Source of the DNA: DASSUW01 sp963759375 | Lineage (GTDB): Bacteria; Actinomycetota; Thermoleophilia; Solirubrobacterales; Solirubrobacteraceae | Reading direction: 5' to 3' | DNA: 64,000 bases | NCBI GenBank assembly: GCA_963759375.1 | Contig: CAVWYY010000005.1 | Span: 1 to 64,000, forward strand | Part shown: piece by piece, positions 1-10,354 of the stretch | How positions within the stretch are numbered: position 1 is the first letter of the stretch | Layout of the letters: every line of letters begins with the position of its first letter | The notes under the pieces: generated by a model | The model's database searches: none | What the model saw: the letters and a program-made list of their open reading frames with translations, nothing else | What the model was told of the DNA's origin: nothing | Program-made: the position numbers and the translations under genes

Positions 1-1435
1 ATCTCCAGGAACTGCTGGAAGCGGGCGGTGTAGAGCTCGTGGCGGTCGCCGCGCGGCTCAAGCGATCTCGCGAGCTTGACCAGGTTCGCGGCCGCCTCGT
101 CGATGTCCTTCTCCACCCCGGTGGCGACCAAGCCGGCGATGAAGGCGCCCTTGGCGCCCAGCTCGGTGTCGATCGACCGCAGCGTCGGGAGGCCGGTGAA
201 TGTCGGCGATCAGCTGGCACCAGAATGCGCTGTTGGCGCCGCCGCCGCAGAGCCGCAGCTCGGTCGGCTCGGCCGGGGCGGCCTCGAGGCAGTCGCGGAC
301 CAGGTGGCGGAGCCCTTCCAGCACCGCGAGCGCCATGTGCTCGGGTTGGTGCTCGAGGCTCAGTCCGAGGCACATCCCGCGTGCGTTCGGGTCCAGGAAC
401 GGGGCACGCTCACCGGCCGGCGACAGATAGGGGAGGAAGACGATGCCGCCCGCTCCCGCCTGCGCCTTCGCGGCCAAGGCGCGCCGAGCTCGGCCGGATC
501 GGAGAGCCCGAGTAAGCGCATCATCCAGTTGATCACCTCGGTGCCGGCCAGGGTGGGGTAGGCGCGGAGATAGCGGCTCCCCACGCCCATCGCGATCGTG
601 AATCCCGAGGGCGCCCCGTCGGTGTCGACGCGGTCGGTCATGACCTCGGTGCACAACGTGGTGCCCAGGATGCTGCACGCCTGCCCCGGTCCGGTCGCGC
701 CGACGCCGATCGCCGTCGAGGCGATGTCGTACGGGGCCATGACGACGGGCAGGCCGGCGGGCAGCCCCAGCTCTCCCGCGGCCCGGCGCTCAGCGCGCCC
801 ACGCGCCCGTCCATGTTGCGGACCTCCGGCAGCAGCCGCTGGGCCCACTCGAGGTCGAAGAGCTCGAGCAGCTCGCGGGAGTACGCGCGCGAGCGGATGT
901 CCAGGAGCGGCACGGAGGCGTCGGACTCGTCGACGGCGAGCTCGCCGGTGAGCTTGTAGAAGGTCCAGCCGCCGCAATACAACGCCTTGTGCGCGCGTTC
1001 GATCCGCTCCGGCTCGTGCTCCCGCAGCCAGTTCAGGATCGCGTTGGGCAGGCCCGGGAAGCTCAGCGACCCGTTAACGCGGAAGGCGCGCTCCATCGTG
1101 CCGTCGCGTTCCCAGGTCTCGACGATCTGTGGGTTGCGCCCGTCGCTCCACAGCGCCGCCGGGCCAACCGGCTCTCCGGCCTCGTCGACCAGCCAGCAGC
1201 CATCGCCCTGGGCGGTCAACGCGATCATCTCGACGTCGCCCGCGATCTCCTGGTTGGCCGTGCGCAGCGTATGCACGACGCCGTTCCAGACCTCGGCCAT
1301 GTCCTGCTCCGCATGGCCCGGCGCGGGACGCAGCACGCGCGTCGGCTGGCGCGCCACCGCGACCTCGTGACCCTGGCGATCGAAGGCGACCGTCTTGATC
1401 ATCGACGTCCCGACGTCAATACACAGGGCATGCAT
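1..1435 (-). CDS. FGGY-family polyol kinase, erythritol kinase-like (3' end outside window, frameshifted)
   Basis: ATP-dependent sugar/polyol kinase of the FGGY family, probably phosphorylating the polyol imported by the upstream ABC transporter. The start ATG (1435) opens with MHALCIDVGTSMIKTVAFD, the phosphate-1 motif. Around residue 75 it reads ALTAQGDGCWLVDEAGEP, which recalls erythritol kinase EryA rather than xylulokinase (recollection, not a search). A second ATP motif, SILGTTLCTE, lies near 670 and LRLCGGGANSAFW near 240. The reading frame changes near 800, 470 and 198; joining the pieces gives about 478 residues that still run off the left edge (last residues ELYTARFQQFLEI). It lies 45 bases after the glpD-like gene and is last in the operon. 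Substrate is inferred; xylitol, ribitol or glycerol are alternatives. Confidence 0.8.
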
Positions 1436-1480
1436 GGCTACTCCCTCGTTGAGATCCGGTCTGGCCGCCGCGGCGCATCG

Positions 1481-3222
1481 TCAGCCCGCTCGCCGGCGAA
1501 GGTCGTCAGGGCCGGGGTCGCGGACGGACCGTCGCACCGCGACAGCGGATTGGTCGTCGGGTTGCTCCTGCGAGGCAAGTTCGGCCTCCACGCGCCGGCG
1601 GAAGCGCTCGATCTCACGCTGGACGGTCGCGCCGTCCCAGCCAAGGGCTTCACCGACCAGGGCACCGACGCTGTCGGCCGCACGCCGTCCGCGGTCAGCG
1701 GTCTCGATCGACACGCGCAGCCGGCGCGTGAGGACGTCGTCGAGGTGGAGCGCGCCCTCGTGCGAGGCGGCGTAGTACGCCTCCGCTCGCAAATAGTCGG
1801 TGCCGCCCTCGATCGGCTCGCCGAGGTCGGGTCGCTCACGCACGAGCGCAAGGAGCTCCCCGACAAGGGAGCCGTAGCGGTGGAGCAGGTGCTCGACCCG
1901 TGCGACCTGCAGACCCGCATCCCGGGCGATCCGGTGACGGCGGTTCCAGAGCGCCGGGTAGCCCTCGGCGCCGAGCAGCGGGACGCGGTCCGTGCACGAC
2001 GCGGGTACCGGCTCGTCCAGGTCGACCGCTGCCGCGTCGACGGCGTCCTTGGCCATCACCCGGTAGGTGGTGTACTTCCCGCCGGCGATCGCCGTGAGCC
2101 CTGGCACGGGCGATGCGACGGCATGCTCCCGGCTGAGCCGGCTCGTCTCATCGGCCTCGCCAGAGACCAGCGGCCGCAGCCCCGCAAACGCGCCTACGAC
2201 ATCCTCCCGCCGCAGCGGAGCATCGATGACCCGGTTGACGTTGCGCAGCAGGTAGTCGATGTCCTCGCCGGTGACGACGGGATCATCAAGATCGAAGTCC
2301 CACTTGGTGTCCGTGGTCCCGAACATCCAGTAGCGGCCCTCGTTCCACGGGCGGACGAAGATCTGCGGGTCACGTTCGGCGCGCACGACGAACGCTGCGT
2401 CGGCGTCGATCCGGTCGCGCGGGACGACGAAGATGCACGCCCTTGGAGGCGCGGACCTGGAACTTGCCACGGCCGCCGATCAGCTCCTGCAGCTGGTCGG
2501 TCCACACCCCCGCGGCATTGATGACGTGGCGAGCCTCGATCGAGAACTCCTCCCCGGTGGACAGATCCCGGACGTCGACGCCCGTGACGCGGTCGCCCCG
2601 CCGAGGGAAGCCGACCACCTTCACCGCGGTCGCCACCCGGGCGCCGTAGGCGACCGCGGTCCGGGCAAGGGTCAGCGTGTGCCGCGCGTCGTCGCACTGC
2701 GTGTCGTAGAACGTGAGCGCTCCCGTCATCGCGTTCGGCCGCAGCGCCGGCGCGACGCGGCGGGCGCCGCGCCGCGTGAGGTGGCGGTGGCGCGGCACCG
2801 CGCCGGCGCCGCCCAGCGTGTCGTAGAGGACCAGGCCGGCGCCCAGGTAGATCCGCTCCCAGCCACGGTGCTCGAGCAGGTACATGAAGCGCATCGGCTT
2901 GACCAGGTGCGGGCACAGGCGCTGGAGCAGCAGCGCCCGCTCGGTCAGCGACTCCCGGACCAGCGCCGAACTGCAGGTGCTCCATGTAGCGCAGGCCGCC
3001 GTGGATGAGCTTGCCCGAGCGGCTCGACGTGCCGGCCGCGTAGTCGCGCATCTCCACCAGCGCAACCGACAGACCACGGGTCGCGGCGTCCAGCGCGATC
3101 CCGCAGCCCGTCACGCCGCCGCCGACGACGACCAGGTCGAAGCGCTCGCTGCGCATCTGCGCCAGCGCCCGCTGCCGGTACTCGGGACCGAGATCCGAGT
3201 GGGTCATCCCCGCGCGCTGCAT
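1481..3222 (-). CDS. GlpD-like FAD-dependent (polyol/glycerol) phosphate dehydrogenase (frameshifted)
   Basis: FAD-dependent dehydrogenase of the GlpD family, which oxidises glycerol 3-phosphate or, in EryB, erythritol 4-phosphate and passes electrons to quinone. The N-terminus holds the dinucleotide-binding motif VVVGGGVTGCGIALDAATRG and then GTSSRSGKLIHGGLRYMEH, typical of GlpD. The C-terminal half has LTAIAGGKYTTYRVMAKDA and the helical GlpD C-terminal domain. The reconstructed length of about 580 residues is normal for the family. The frame breaks near 2962 (one extra g after HLQF) and near 2430 (one extra t before VVPRDRIDAD). ATG 3222 shares a base with the permease stop (TGATG), so translation is coupled; GTG 3225 is an alternative start. 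Its place between a sugar-type ABC transporter and an FGGY kinase favours a polyol-phosphate substrate. Confidence 0.83.
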
Positions 3223-4485
3223 CACGCGCGGCCGTGCGAGGCGCGGGAGCGGCGCGCGACGGAGTCGAGGCGACAGCGAGCACGAGCACCGCGCCGGTGA
3301 TCATGAAGCGATACGACGAATCCAGGCTGAGCAGCGTCAGCCCGTTCGAGATCGCCTGGATCACCAGGATCCCGAGCAGCGCCGACGAAGGCGGTACCCC
3401 GACCGCCGAACAGGCTGGTGCCGCCGATCACCGCGGCCGCGATCGCGTTCAGGTTGACATCGCCGGCGCCGCTGCTCTGGTTCGCGGCGGCCAGGCGCGC
3501 CGCGGCCAGCATGCCGCCGAGCGCGGCGAAGCTCGCGCACGAGCACGAAGACGGAGGTGTAGATGCGGCCGACGTTGATGCCCGCGCGCCGGGCGGCCTC
3601 GACATTGCCGCCGACCGCGAACATCGACCGGCCCCACGGTGCGCGTCAAGCACGTAGTGCAGCACCAGCACGAGCGCGACGAAGAACACGAACATCCAGC
3701 CGACGCCGCGGGTCTGGTTCAGATACAGAGCGACGAGCAGCCCGGCACGACCAGCAGCAGCCCGCTGCGGACGGCCAGCGCCGGACCGACTGCGCGGACA
3801 GGTCCGGCCTGCGGCGCGCGCTGGCGCGGAGCGAAGCCGGTGGCGAAGAGCCCGGCCGCGCCCGCCAGCGACGAGCACGTAGGACAGCCACTGCGGCACG
3901 AACTGCAGCTGCGCGAACTTCACGAGCGCGGAGTCGAACGGCAGGTTGATCGTGCCCGGTCCGCCGAGCACGCAGAGCTGCAGGCCGAGGAAGGCGAGCA
4001 GCCCGGCCAGCGTGACCACGAAGCTCGGCACGCCGAAGCGGTTGAACAGCAGCGCGTAGAGCAGCCCGATCGCGCGCCCGCGAGGACCGCGATCGCGACC
4101 GCGAGCCAGCGGCCAGCCCTGCTTGACGAACAGCACGGCCAGCAGCGGCGGCCGACAGGCCGCTGACCGAGCCGACCGACAGGTCGATCTCGCCGACGCA
4201 GCAGCACGCAGACGATGCCGAGCGCGATGACGCCGACCGGGGCCGACTCCAGTAGAGGTTCAACAGATTGTGCGCTGGACAGGAAGATCGGGTTGAGCGA
4301 CTGGAACATCGTCGCAGATGACGACTCAGCCCGACGACCACGGGCAGGACGCCGAGGTCGCCGCCGCGGACCCGGTCGACGTAGGAGCGGTCAGCGTGCC
4401 GCTCAGCCCCTGGCTGCTCGGTGCAGCCGCTCGTCGCTGCAGGTCGCGCGGCGGGCGCGACGGTGGGATCGGTGTCGACGTCTCA
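3222..4485 (-). CDS. Sugar ABC transporter permease, RbsC/XylH type (multiple frameshifts)
   Basis: Inner-membrane permease of a CUT2-type ABC importer. Pieces in different frames join into one protein: YVDRVRGGDLGVLPVVVGL (near 4350), MFQSLNPIFLSS, SAPVGVIALGIVC, VGEIDLSVGSVSGLSAA (the conserved EIDLSVG loop), LLYALLFNRFGVPSFVVTLA, GLQLCVLGGPGTINLPF, GWMFVFFVALVL, AARRAGINVGRIYTSVFVL, NLNAIAAAVIGGTSLFGGRG and a last helix FMITGAVLVLAVA. The gene probably starts at the GTG that overlaps the ATPase stop at 4483-4485, but frameshifts near the start blur this. It ends at 3222 in ASHGRA, overlapping the dehydrogenase start. Size of about 410 residues fits XylH. At least seven frame changes are needed, more than in any neighbour; consensus error is likelier than decay because all conserved blocks survive. 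Confidence 0.75.
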
Positions 4486-5325
4486 CGGAGGTCGCCCCTC
4501 GGTGGTCGGCGCGGTCGAGCTGCCGCCGCGGGCGGCGCGCTGGGCACGACGTTGTCGGTGGCGCCGGTGATGGCGGCGATGATCTCCTCTGCGTAGACAT
4601 CGCTCGACCGTGAAGACGCCGTTGTTGCGTCCCAGCCGCAGCACGACGATCCGGTCGGCGACGGCCTGCACGTCGGCCATGTTGTGGCTGATCATGATCA
4701 CGCCGTGGCCGCGCTCGCGCAGGCGCTCGATCAGGTCGAGCACCTCGGCGGTCTGCGCGACGCCGAGCGCCGCGGTCGGCTCGTCGAGGATGATGATCTT
4801 CGGGTCGCCGAGCAGCGAGCGGGCGATCGCGACGGTCTGGCGCTGGCCGCCGGACAGCGAGGCGATCGGGATCCGCACCGTCGGGATCTTCGCCGAGAGC
4901 TGGCGGAGCAGCTCCCAGGACCGCGACCTCCATCGCGACCTCGTCGAGCCGTGCACGGCGCAGCTCCTGGCCGAGGAACAGGTTCTGCGACGACGTTGAG
5001 GTTCTCGCACAGCGCGAGGTCCTGGAACACGGTGGCGATCCCGAGCTGCTGCGCAGCGGCCGGCGTCGGGATCGTCGACCTCGCGGCCCTCGAAGGTGAT
5101 CGTGCCCGAGTCCGGCGGGTGGACGCCCGAGAGGACCTTGACGAGCGTGGACTTGCCGGCGCCGTTGTCGCCGACGATCGCGACGACCTCGCCCGCCGCG
5201 ACATCGAGGTCGACGTCGGTGAGCGCGGCGACGGCGCCGAAGGTCTTGGTGACGCCGCGCAGGGACAGGATCGCTGTTCGTGGTCGCCGTGGCGTCCGGC
5301 GCCCTCGCCGTAGACGCGGTGCCAC
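4483..5325 (-). CDS. Sugar ABC transporter ATP-binding protein (frameshifted)
   Basis: Energises the adjacent CUT2-type permease. It begins ILSLRGVTKTFGAVAALTDV and carries Walker A GDNGAGKSTLVKVLSG, Q-loop region TVFQDLALCENLNVV, ABC signature LSGGQRQTVAIAR, Walker B KIIILDEPTAALG and switch histidine VIMISHN. At about 280 residues it has one nucleotide-binding domain, like short XylG-type ATPases, rather than the duplicated RbsA form. Frame changes occur near 5060, 4995, 4915 and 4600. The GTG at 5325 is the nominal start and gives a basic N-terminus that looks non-native, so the real start may lie slightly downstream. The stop overlaps the permease start. Confidence 0.8.
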   Translation of the reverse strand: MAPRLRRGRRTPRRPRTAILSLRGVTKTFGAVAALTDVDLDVAAGEVVAIVGDNGAGKSTLVKVLSGVHPPDSGTITFEGREVDDPDAGRCAAARDRHRVPGPRAVREPQRRRRTCSSARSCAVHGSTRSRWRSRSWELLRQLSAKIPTVRIPIASLSGGQRQTVAIARSLLGDPKIIILDEPTAALGVAQTAEVLDLIERLRERGHGVIMISHNMADVQAVADRIVVLRLGRNNGVFTVERCLRRGDHRRHHRRHRQRRAQRAARGGSSTAPTTEGRPP

Positions 5326-5352
5326 GTGACCGGTTCCGTCGCTTTCGCCGAG

Positions 5353-6450
5353 CTACTTGATGCCGAGCTCGTCGCAGCCCTTGGCGTACTCGCCGGTGCA
5401 GACGTCGGCGGCCTTGTAGATCGCCGCTGTCGAACATCGCCTCCTTGAGGTTCTCCTGCGTCACCACGGTCGGCACGAACAGCTGCGACGGGGTGTCGAA
5501 CAGCGTGGTCTTCGCCGTCCGGCGGTCTCGCCCTGCGCGAACTGCGTACGGCGACCTCGGCCGCCGCCTCCGCCACGATCTTGATCGGCTTGGAGATCGT
5601 GTTGTACTGGTCGCCGGCGATGATCCGCTGGATCGCGGCGAGCTCGGCGTCGTTGCCGGTGACCGGCGGGCACCGGCGACCCCGCGGCCTTGAACGCGGC
5701 GATCGCGCCGCCGCCGGTGCCGTCGTTGGCGGCGACGACCCCGACGATCTGGCTCGCCGAACTGGGTGATCTGGCCGCGCGACCCAGTCCTGCGCCTTCG
5801 CCGGCGCCCACTCGGGCGTGTCGTACTCGGCCAGCACTCAAGCCGCTCGGCGTCGATCGCGCTGTGGATGCCCTTCTTGATCAGGCCGGCGGCGGCGTCG
5901 GTCGGCGAGCCGTTGACCTGCAGGATGCCGCCCTCGGCGCTCGTCCTGCTTGAGCTTGTCGACCAGCGACTGGGCGATGCATCTGGCCGATCTTCTCGTT
6001 GTCGAACGAGACGTAGTAGTCGGCCTTCGCGTCCGGGATCGGCCGGTCATAGGCGATGATCGGACGCCCTGCGCCTTCGCCGTGCTGCACCATCGACGCG
6101 GCGGCGGCGGAGTCGACCGGGTCGAGCACGATCGACCTTCACGCCCTGCGCGAGCGCCGAGTCGACCTGCTGCTGCTGCTTGGCCGCGTCGGCGTCGGCG
6201 TTCTGGTAGAGCACCTCGCAGCCCGGGCAGAGCTCCTTCGACCTTGCCTCGAACAGCGGCTTGTCCTGCAGCTCGTAACGGGTCGACGCCGTGTCCGGCA
6301 TCAAGAACGCGATCTTCGCGCTCCCGCGCCGCCGCCCCCGGCGCTCGACCCGCCACCTGACGACTCCCCACCGCCACAGGCGCTCACGCCCGTCAGCACA
6401 AGCACGGCGGACGCGCCGATCGCCACCGACCGAAACCCAACTGTTCGCAC
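5353..6450 (-). CDS. Sugar-binding lipoprotein of ABC transporter, RbsB/XylF type (frameshifted)
   Basis: Extracytoplasmic binding protein of the importer. The start GTG 6450 is preceded at good spacing by GGAGGAG. The signal peptide VAIGASAVLVLTGVSAC ends in a lipobox cysteine followed by a Gly/Ser linker. The mature part reads SAKIAFLMPDTASTRYE, CEVLYQNADADAAKQQQQVD, DPVDSAAAASMV, PIIAYDRPIPDAKADYYVSF, GVVAANDGTGGGAIAAFKAA, NTISKPIKIVAEAAAE and ends GCDELGIK; DAD, YDRPI and ANDGTGGG blocks are characteristic of xylose/ribose-type binding proteins. About 360 residues once reconstructed. At least eight frame changes lie between 6320 and 5425. First gene of the operon, with a promoter-like region upstream at 6625-6661. 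Confidence 0.82.
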
Positions 6451-6624
6451 TGGAATCTCCTCCGCTGTTCCGTCTCGCGGATACGCACGGTGCGCCTGGA
6501 CGGAACGCATGGCCGCGCAAGCGGCACTCAGGACGCACCTAAGTCGAAGCCCGACGACGGGCTCGTTGCATCTGGGGAAGCCCACCGCGTCGACGAACTG
6601 AACGCCGGCGATGGCAGTTTCCAA

Positions 6625-6661
6625 CACTTGAAGTGAATCATCCGAACCGCCCAGGTGTCAA
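6625..6661 (-). promoter_or_regulatory. Candidate promoter and operator of the polyol operon
   Basis: A perfect -35 hexamer TTGACA lies on the minus strand at 6656-6661. With a 17-base spacer the -10 position falls at 6633-6638 (ATTCAC, a poor match). An 11-base perfect palindrome CACTTGAAGTG at 6625-6635 overlaps that -10, as a repressor operator would. It sits about 180 bases upstream of the binding-protein start, in a locally AT-richer patch. Promoter function is inferred from motif and position only. Confidence 0.4.
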
Positions 6662-7362
6662 GAAACTCGTTTGATCTAACTATTGGCGCGTTACGTTGGC
6701 CCCGGTTGCCGGTCAAAGTGGCGCGGGCTACGGACCTTCGAGCCGTGCACCACCGAGATTCGCCGCACGGATCGCACGGCCACCCCATTCCGCGTCGCGC
6801 GCACGAAGGTCGCCCCGAGAGTTGACCGCGGTGGCTCGCTCAGTCGGCCGCGGCGGCGCCTGGCGTTTCGCCGGTCGCGTTCTCGATGCGGGCGCGAGAT
6901 CGTCGATGGTGGCGGCGCTCCCGCGTTCAGAGCAAGCGGGCGCGTCGGCGGTCAGGTCGGCGCGACCGCCTTGGACGACCAACGGGCGCGCCGGTCCGGC
7001 TCCGCTGACGCCGGCTTGCCCCGGCGAAGGAGGGGTGTGCGGACGATCTGCACCGGTTCCCGAGACTCGTCCCGAGCGAGCGCCTGGGAGGAACTGCCGC
7101 GGACGCTCGCATCCGTGGGACAACGAGCGCGGGGTTCCGTAAGGCGATCCGCTTGTGGCACGGCGCGCCCGTCGCTGATCGGGCTCATGGCCGGTGCCAC
7201 TTTTCTTGCGCGGGCCGTGCCAGCTCACCTGCGCCCGACACGAGACTCCGCGCTGTAGCGCGGGAGGTGCGTCGAGCGCGCGTACAACGCCTGTTGGCCG
7301 CATCGCTCCGGCGCCGCTGCCGCTGTTGGGCGAGCGTGTGGTGGAGCTGGATGCGGCCGGCT
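6662..7362. other. Intergenic region, no gene recognised
   Basis: About 700 bases between the polyol operon promoter and the end of the TetR gene. Open frames exist on both strands but their translations are Arg/Pro/Ala-rich, without conserved blocks or ribosome binding sites, so I regard them as non-coding. No RNA gene, repeat or attachment site was recognised. Confidence 0.5.
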
Positions 7363-7953
7363 TCAGGTGGGGCGGCGGATGGCCTGCACGGCCGTGTCGT
7401 AGAGGTCGAACAGGTCGACCTGTCCGCCCAGGCGCACCCACTCCTCGTTCGCTGCCTGCAGGCATGTGATCGCCGCGGCCGCGATCGCGCGCGCCTGCAG
7501 GGTGCGGCGGTCGGAGTCGGGCAGTCGCGGCTCGATCAGCGGTGCGAACAGGTCTTGCCAGCGAGCCTGCTTCTCGGCGTGCCCGGCGCGCAGGGACTCG
7601 TTGCCGAACACGAGCGTGATGAACTCGAGCCGTGCCTCGGCCGTCGTGTCGATCTCCTCGAGCACCTGGAACGCCGCGCGCAGTGACGTCCAGGCGTCCT
7701 CCTCGGCCGGGCGCTCGGCGAGCCGCGCGGCGATCAGCTCGCCCTGCTCGGACAGGCCGCTGAGCGCGAGGTCTTCCTTGTTGCGGAAGTAGTTGAACAG
7801 GGTCCGCCGAGAGACACCCGCCGCGGCGGCGACCTCCTCCAGCGTCGTGTCGTCGTACCCCTTGGCGGCGAACAGCTCGAGAGCGGTCCGAGCCAGCAGC
7901 GAGCGGACCACCGAGCGGGTCTGTTCCCGAAGGGGTGTCGGTTTCTGAGCCAT
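7363..7953 (-). CDS. TetR family transcriptional repressor
   Basis: DNA-binding repressor of 196 residues. The N-terminal helix-turn-helix is clear: TALELFAAKGYDDTTLEEVA, then AAGVSRRTLFNYFRNKEDL. The rest is a helical ligand-binding domain with no recognisable ligand family. I take ATG 7953 (MAQKPTPLREQ) as start; the open frame extends upstream to 8034 but would cover the divergent promoter. The gene is divergent from the SDR/aldehyde dehydrogenase operon, with 73 bases between the starts. A perfect palindrome at 7989-8005 lies in that gap, so the protein probably represses both itself and the operon and is released by an aldehyde or related metabolite (inference). Confidence 0.9.
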   Translation of the reverse strand: MAQKPTPLREQTRSVVRSLLARTALELFAAKGYDDTTLEEVAAAAGVSRRTLFNYFRNKEDLALSGLSEQGELIAARLAERPAEEDAWTSLRAAFQVLEEIDTTAEARLEFITLVFGNESLRAGHAEKQARWQDLFAPLIEPRLPDSDRRTLQARAIAAAAITCLQAANEEWVRLGGQVDLFDLYDTAVQAIRRPT

Positions 7954-7988
7954 GCACCGATTGTACAGCGCTTCATACGATGCAGCAA

Positions 7989-8020
7989 CTTGCATCTCGT
8001 GCAAGATCTGTGCATAGAAT
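7989..8020 (+). promoter_or_regulatory. TetR-type operator palindrome and leaderless promoter
   Basis: CTTGCATCTCGTGCAAG at 7989-8005 is a perfect inverted repeat (6-base arms, 5-base spacer). TTGCAT (7990-7995) inside it can serve as -35, with TAGAAT (8015-8020) as -10 at a long 19-base spacing. The SDR ATG begins at 8027, seven bases after the -10, and no ribosome binding site precedes it, so the transcript probably starts at or next to the ATG. A repressor bound here would cover the -35. Confidence 0.55.
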
Positions 8021-8026
8021 GCATGC

Positions 8027-8852
8027 ATGAGCAAAATCGACTACCACCGCCAGACCATCATCGTCACCGGCGCCAGCTCCGGCCTCGGCGCCGAGTTCGC
8101 CCGTCAGCTGGCCCGCCGCGGCGCCAACCTCGTGCTTGTCGCCCGCCGGGCGGACCGGCTTCAGAGCCTGGCCGCCGAACTCACCCGCGCGCACGGCGTC
8201 ACGGTGACCGTCGTCGCCCGCGACCTCGGCCTGCCCGACGCCGGCCGCACGCTGCGCGCCGAACTCGAGTCCCGCGGCATCTACGCCACCGGACTGGTCA
8301 ACAACGCCGGGCTTCGGCACCCACGACGCGTTCACCGACGAGGATCCGGAGCGCCTGCAGAGCATGATCGCGCTGAACGTCAGCGCGCTGGTCGACCTCA
8401 GCCGCGCCTACATCGACCCGCTGACCTCCGCCGACACCGGCGTCCTGATCAACGTCGCGAGCCTGCTGGGCTTCCAGCCGACCCCGTACATGAGTGTCTA
8501 CGGCGCCACCAAGGCGTTCGTCCTCAGCTTCACCGAATCGCTGTGGGAAGAGAGCCGCGACACCGGCCTGCGCGTCCTCGCCGTGTGCCCCGGCGCCACG
8601 CGGACCGAGTTCTACGACGCCGCCGGCAGCCAGACGGCCGACTACGGCGCGAAGCGAGCCACCCCTGCCGACGTCGTCAGGACGGCCCTCGACACGCTCG
8701 ACCGCCGCTCCGCGCCCCCGTCGGTGATCACCAACGGCCGCCCGCTCGCCCTCGCCAGCAAGTTCCTGCCGCGCCGCCTGATCGTCCGGTTCATGGGCCG
8801 GATGGCCCGCCGGCAGCGCACGCAGCTCCCCGTCGCCCTCACCAGCAGCTGA
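8027..8852 (+). CDS. Short-chain dehydrogenase/reductase (one frameshift)
   Basis: NAD(P)-dependent oxidoreductase of the classical SDR family, about 275 residues. The cofactor motif TGASSGLGAEFARQLARRGA, NNAG, the catalytic serine region LINVASLLGF and YxxxK in SVYGATKAF are all present. The frame breaks at about 8312, where removing one g restores NNAGFGTHDAFTDEDP. It is the first gene of a three-gene set with aldehyde dehydrogenase (11 bases downstream) and a GFA protein, so it probably oxidises an alcohol to the aldehyde used by the next enzyme, or reduces that aldehyde (inference). The substrate cannot be read from sequence. Confidence 0.85.
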
Positions 8853-8863
8853 GGAACAACATC

Positions 8864-10292
8864 ATGACCATCACAGAAGCCACCACACAGCCCACGGACG
8901 CGGAGCGCTTCGGTCACATCCTCGAAGTTCAGCGCGCCGCCTATCTCCGCGACGGAGCGCCCTCATTGGCGGCAGCGGCGCAACGATCTCAAGCAGTTCA
9001 AGGCGGCACTGCTGGCGCGCCGCAGCGCGATCGAGGAAGCCATCGACGCCGACTTCGGCAATCGCTCCAGGCACGAGACCGCGATGATGGAAATCCTGGG
9101 CGTCGTCCAGGGCATCGACTACCTCGTGCGGCATCTGCGCCGGTTCATGCGGCCGACGCGCCGCCACATCGCCCTGCACATGCGTTCGGGCAGCAATCAC
9201 ATCGAGTACCAGCCGCTCGGCGTGGTCGGGGTCATCTCGCCGTGGAACTATCCGGTCAACCTGTCGCTGATGCCGGTGGTCACCGCGATCGCCGCGGGCA
9301 ATCGCGTCATGCTCAAGCCCTCGAAGTTCACCCCGGCGACGAACGCCCTGCTCGCGTCGATGATCGGCGAGATCTTCCCCGAGGAGCAGGTCGCCGTCGT
9401 CTCAGGCGACGGCGCCGCGTTCTCCTCCCTGCCGTTCGATCACCTCGTCTTCACCGGGAGCACCGCGGTCGGACGAGCGGTGATGAAGGCGGCCAGCGAG
9501 AACCTCGTCCCCGTCACCCTCGAGCTCGGCGGCAAGTCCCCGACCATCGTCGCCAAGGGGCGCGTGACGGACCCGAGCGTCTCCTCGATCGTCTTCGGGA
9601 AGCTCCTCAGCGGCGGACAGACCTGCATCGCGCCGGACTACGCCCTGGTGCACGAATCCGAGATCGACACCTTCATCGACAGCTACGACAGGCTGGTGAA
9701 GGCCGCCTACCCCGAGGGCCCGACCAGCAAGGACTACACCTCGATCGTCAACGACCAGCAGTACTCGATCCTCACCGACCTGCTCGACGACGCGCGCGCC
9801 CACGGGGCACGGATCGTCGAGGTCGGACACCGGCCGGGCGACGCCTCCCGTCGTCCGCACACGCTCGCGCCGACCGTCGTGCTCGGCGTCACCGACGAGA
9901 TGCGGATCGCCCACGAGGAGATCTTCGGTCCGATCCTGCCGATCTTCCCCTACCGCGACATCGACGACGCCATCGACTACGTCAACGCCCGGCCGCGACC
10001 GCTCGCGCTCTACTACTTCGGCGCCGACGACGCGGACCGGCGCAAGGTGCTCGACCGCACGACTTCTGGCAACGTCACCGTCAACGGCACGATCATGCAC
10101 GTCGGCCAGGACGACCTCCCCTTCGGTGGCGTCGGCGAGAGCGGCATGGGCAAGTACCACGGCATCGAGGGCTTCCGCACGCTCAGCCACCCCAAGGGCA
10201 TCTTCGTGCAGGGCCGCTGGAACAGCATCAACCTCCTCCGTGCGCCCTTCGGCAAGCGTGCCGACGCCCTCCTCAGCTTCTTCCTCCGATGA
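8864..10292 (+). CDS. Aldehyde dehydrogenase, coniferyl aldehyde dehydrogenase-like (one frameshift)
   Basis: NAD(P)-dependent aldehyde dehydrogenase, about 475 residues. The active-site cysteine lies in GGQTCIAPDYALVHESE, a block typical of the class 3 / coniferyl aldehyde dehydrogenase branch. The general-base glutamate is in LELGGKSP, and VVGVISPWNYPVNLSLMP and EEIFGPILPI are conserved. It starts at ATG 8864, just after the SDR stop. A frameshift near 8965 separates the first 33 residues from RRNDLKQFKAALLARR; one extra g explains it. The SDR-aldehyde dehydrogenase pair under a TetR repressor suggests use or detoxification of an aromatic or long-chain aldehyde; the exact substrate is inference. 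Confidence 0.87.
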
Positions 10293-10354
10293 ACCCCCCG
10301 CCGGCATCCGTCGCCTCCCATGATCACGCCAGCACAGAAACGGACCCAGAGCTC

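Noticed and set aside
1..6450. Polyol operon as a set of pseudogenes
   Set aside because: All catalytic and structural motifs survive and nearly every break is one base; the same pattern hits nuoF. Consensus error is the simpler reading, although true decay cannot be excluded.
6683..7957. Long frames on both strands between the polyol operon and tetR
   Set aside because: No ribosome binding sites or protein motifs; the minus-strand frame is an out-of-frame run over tetR.
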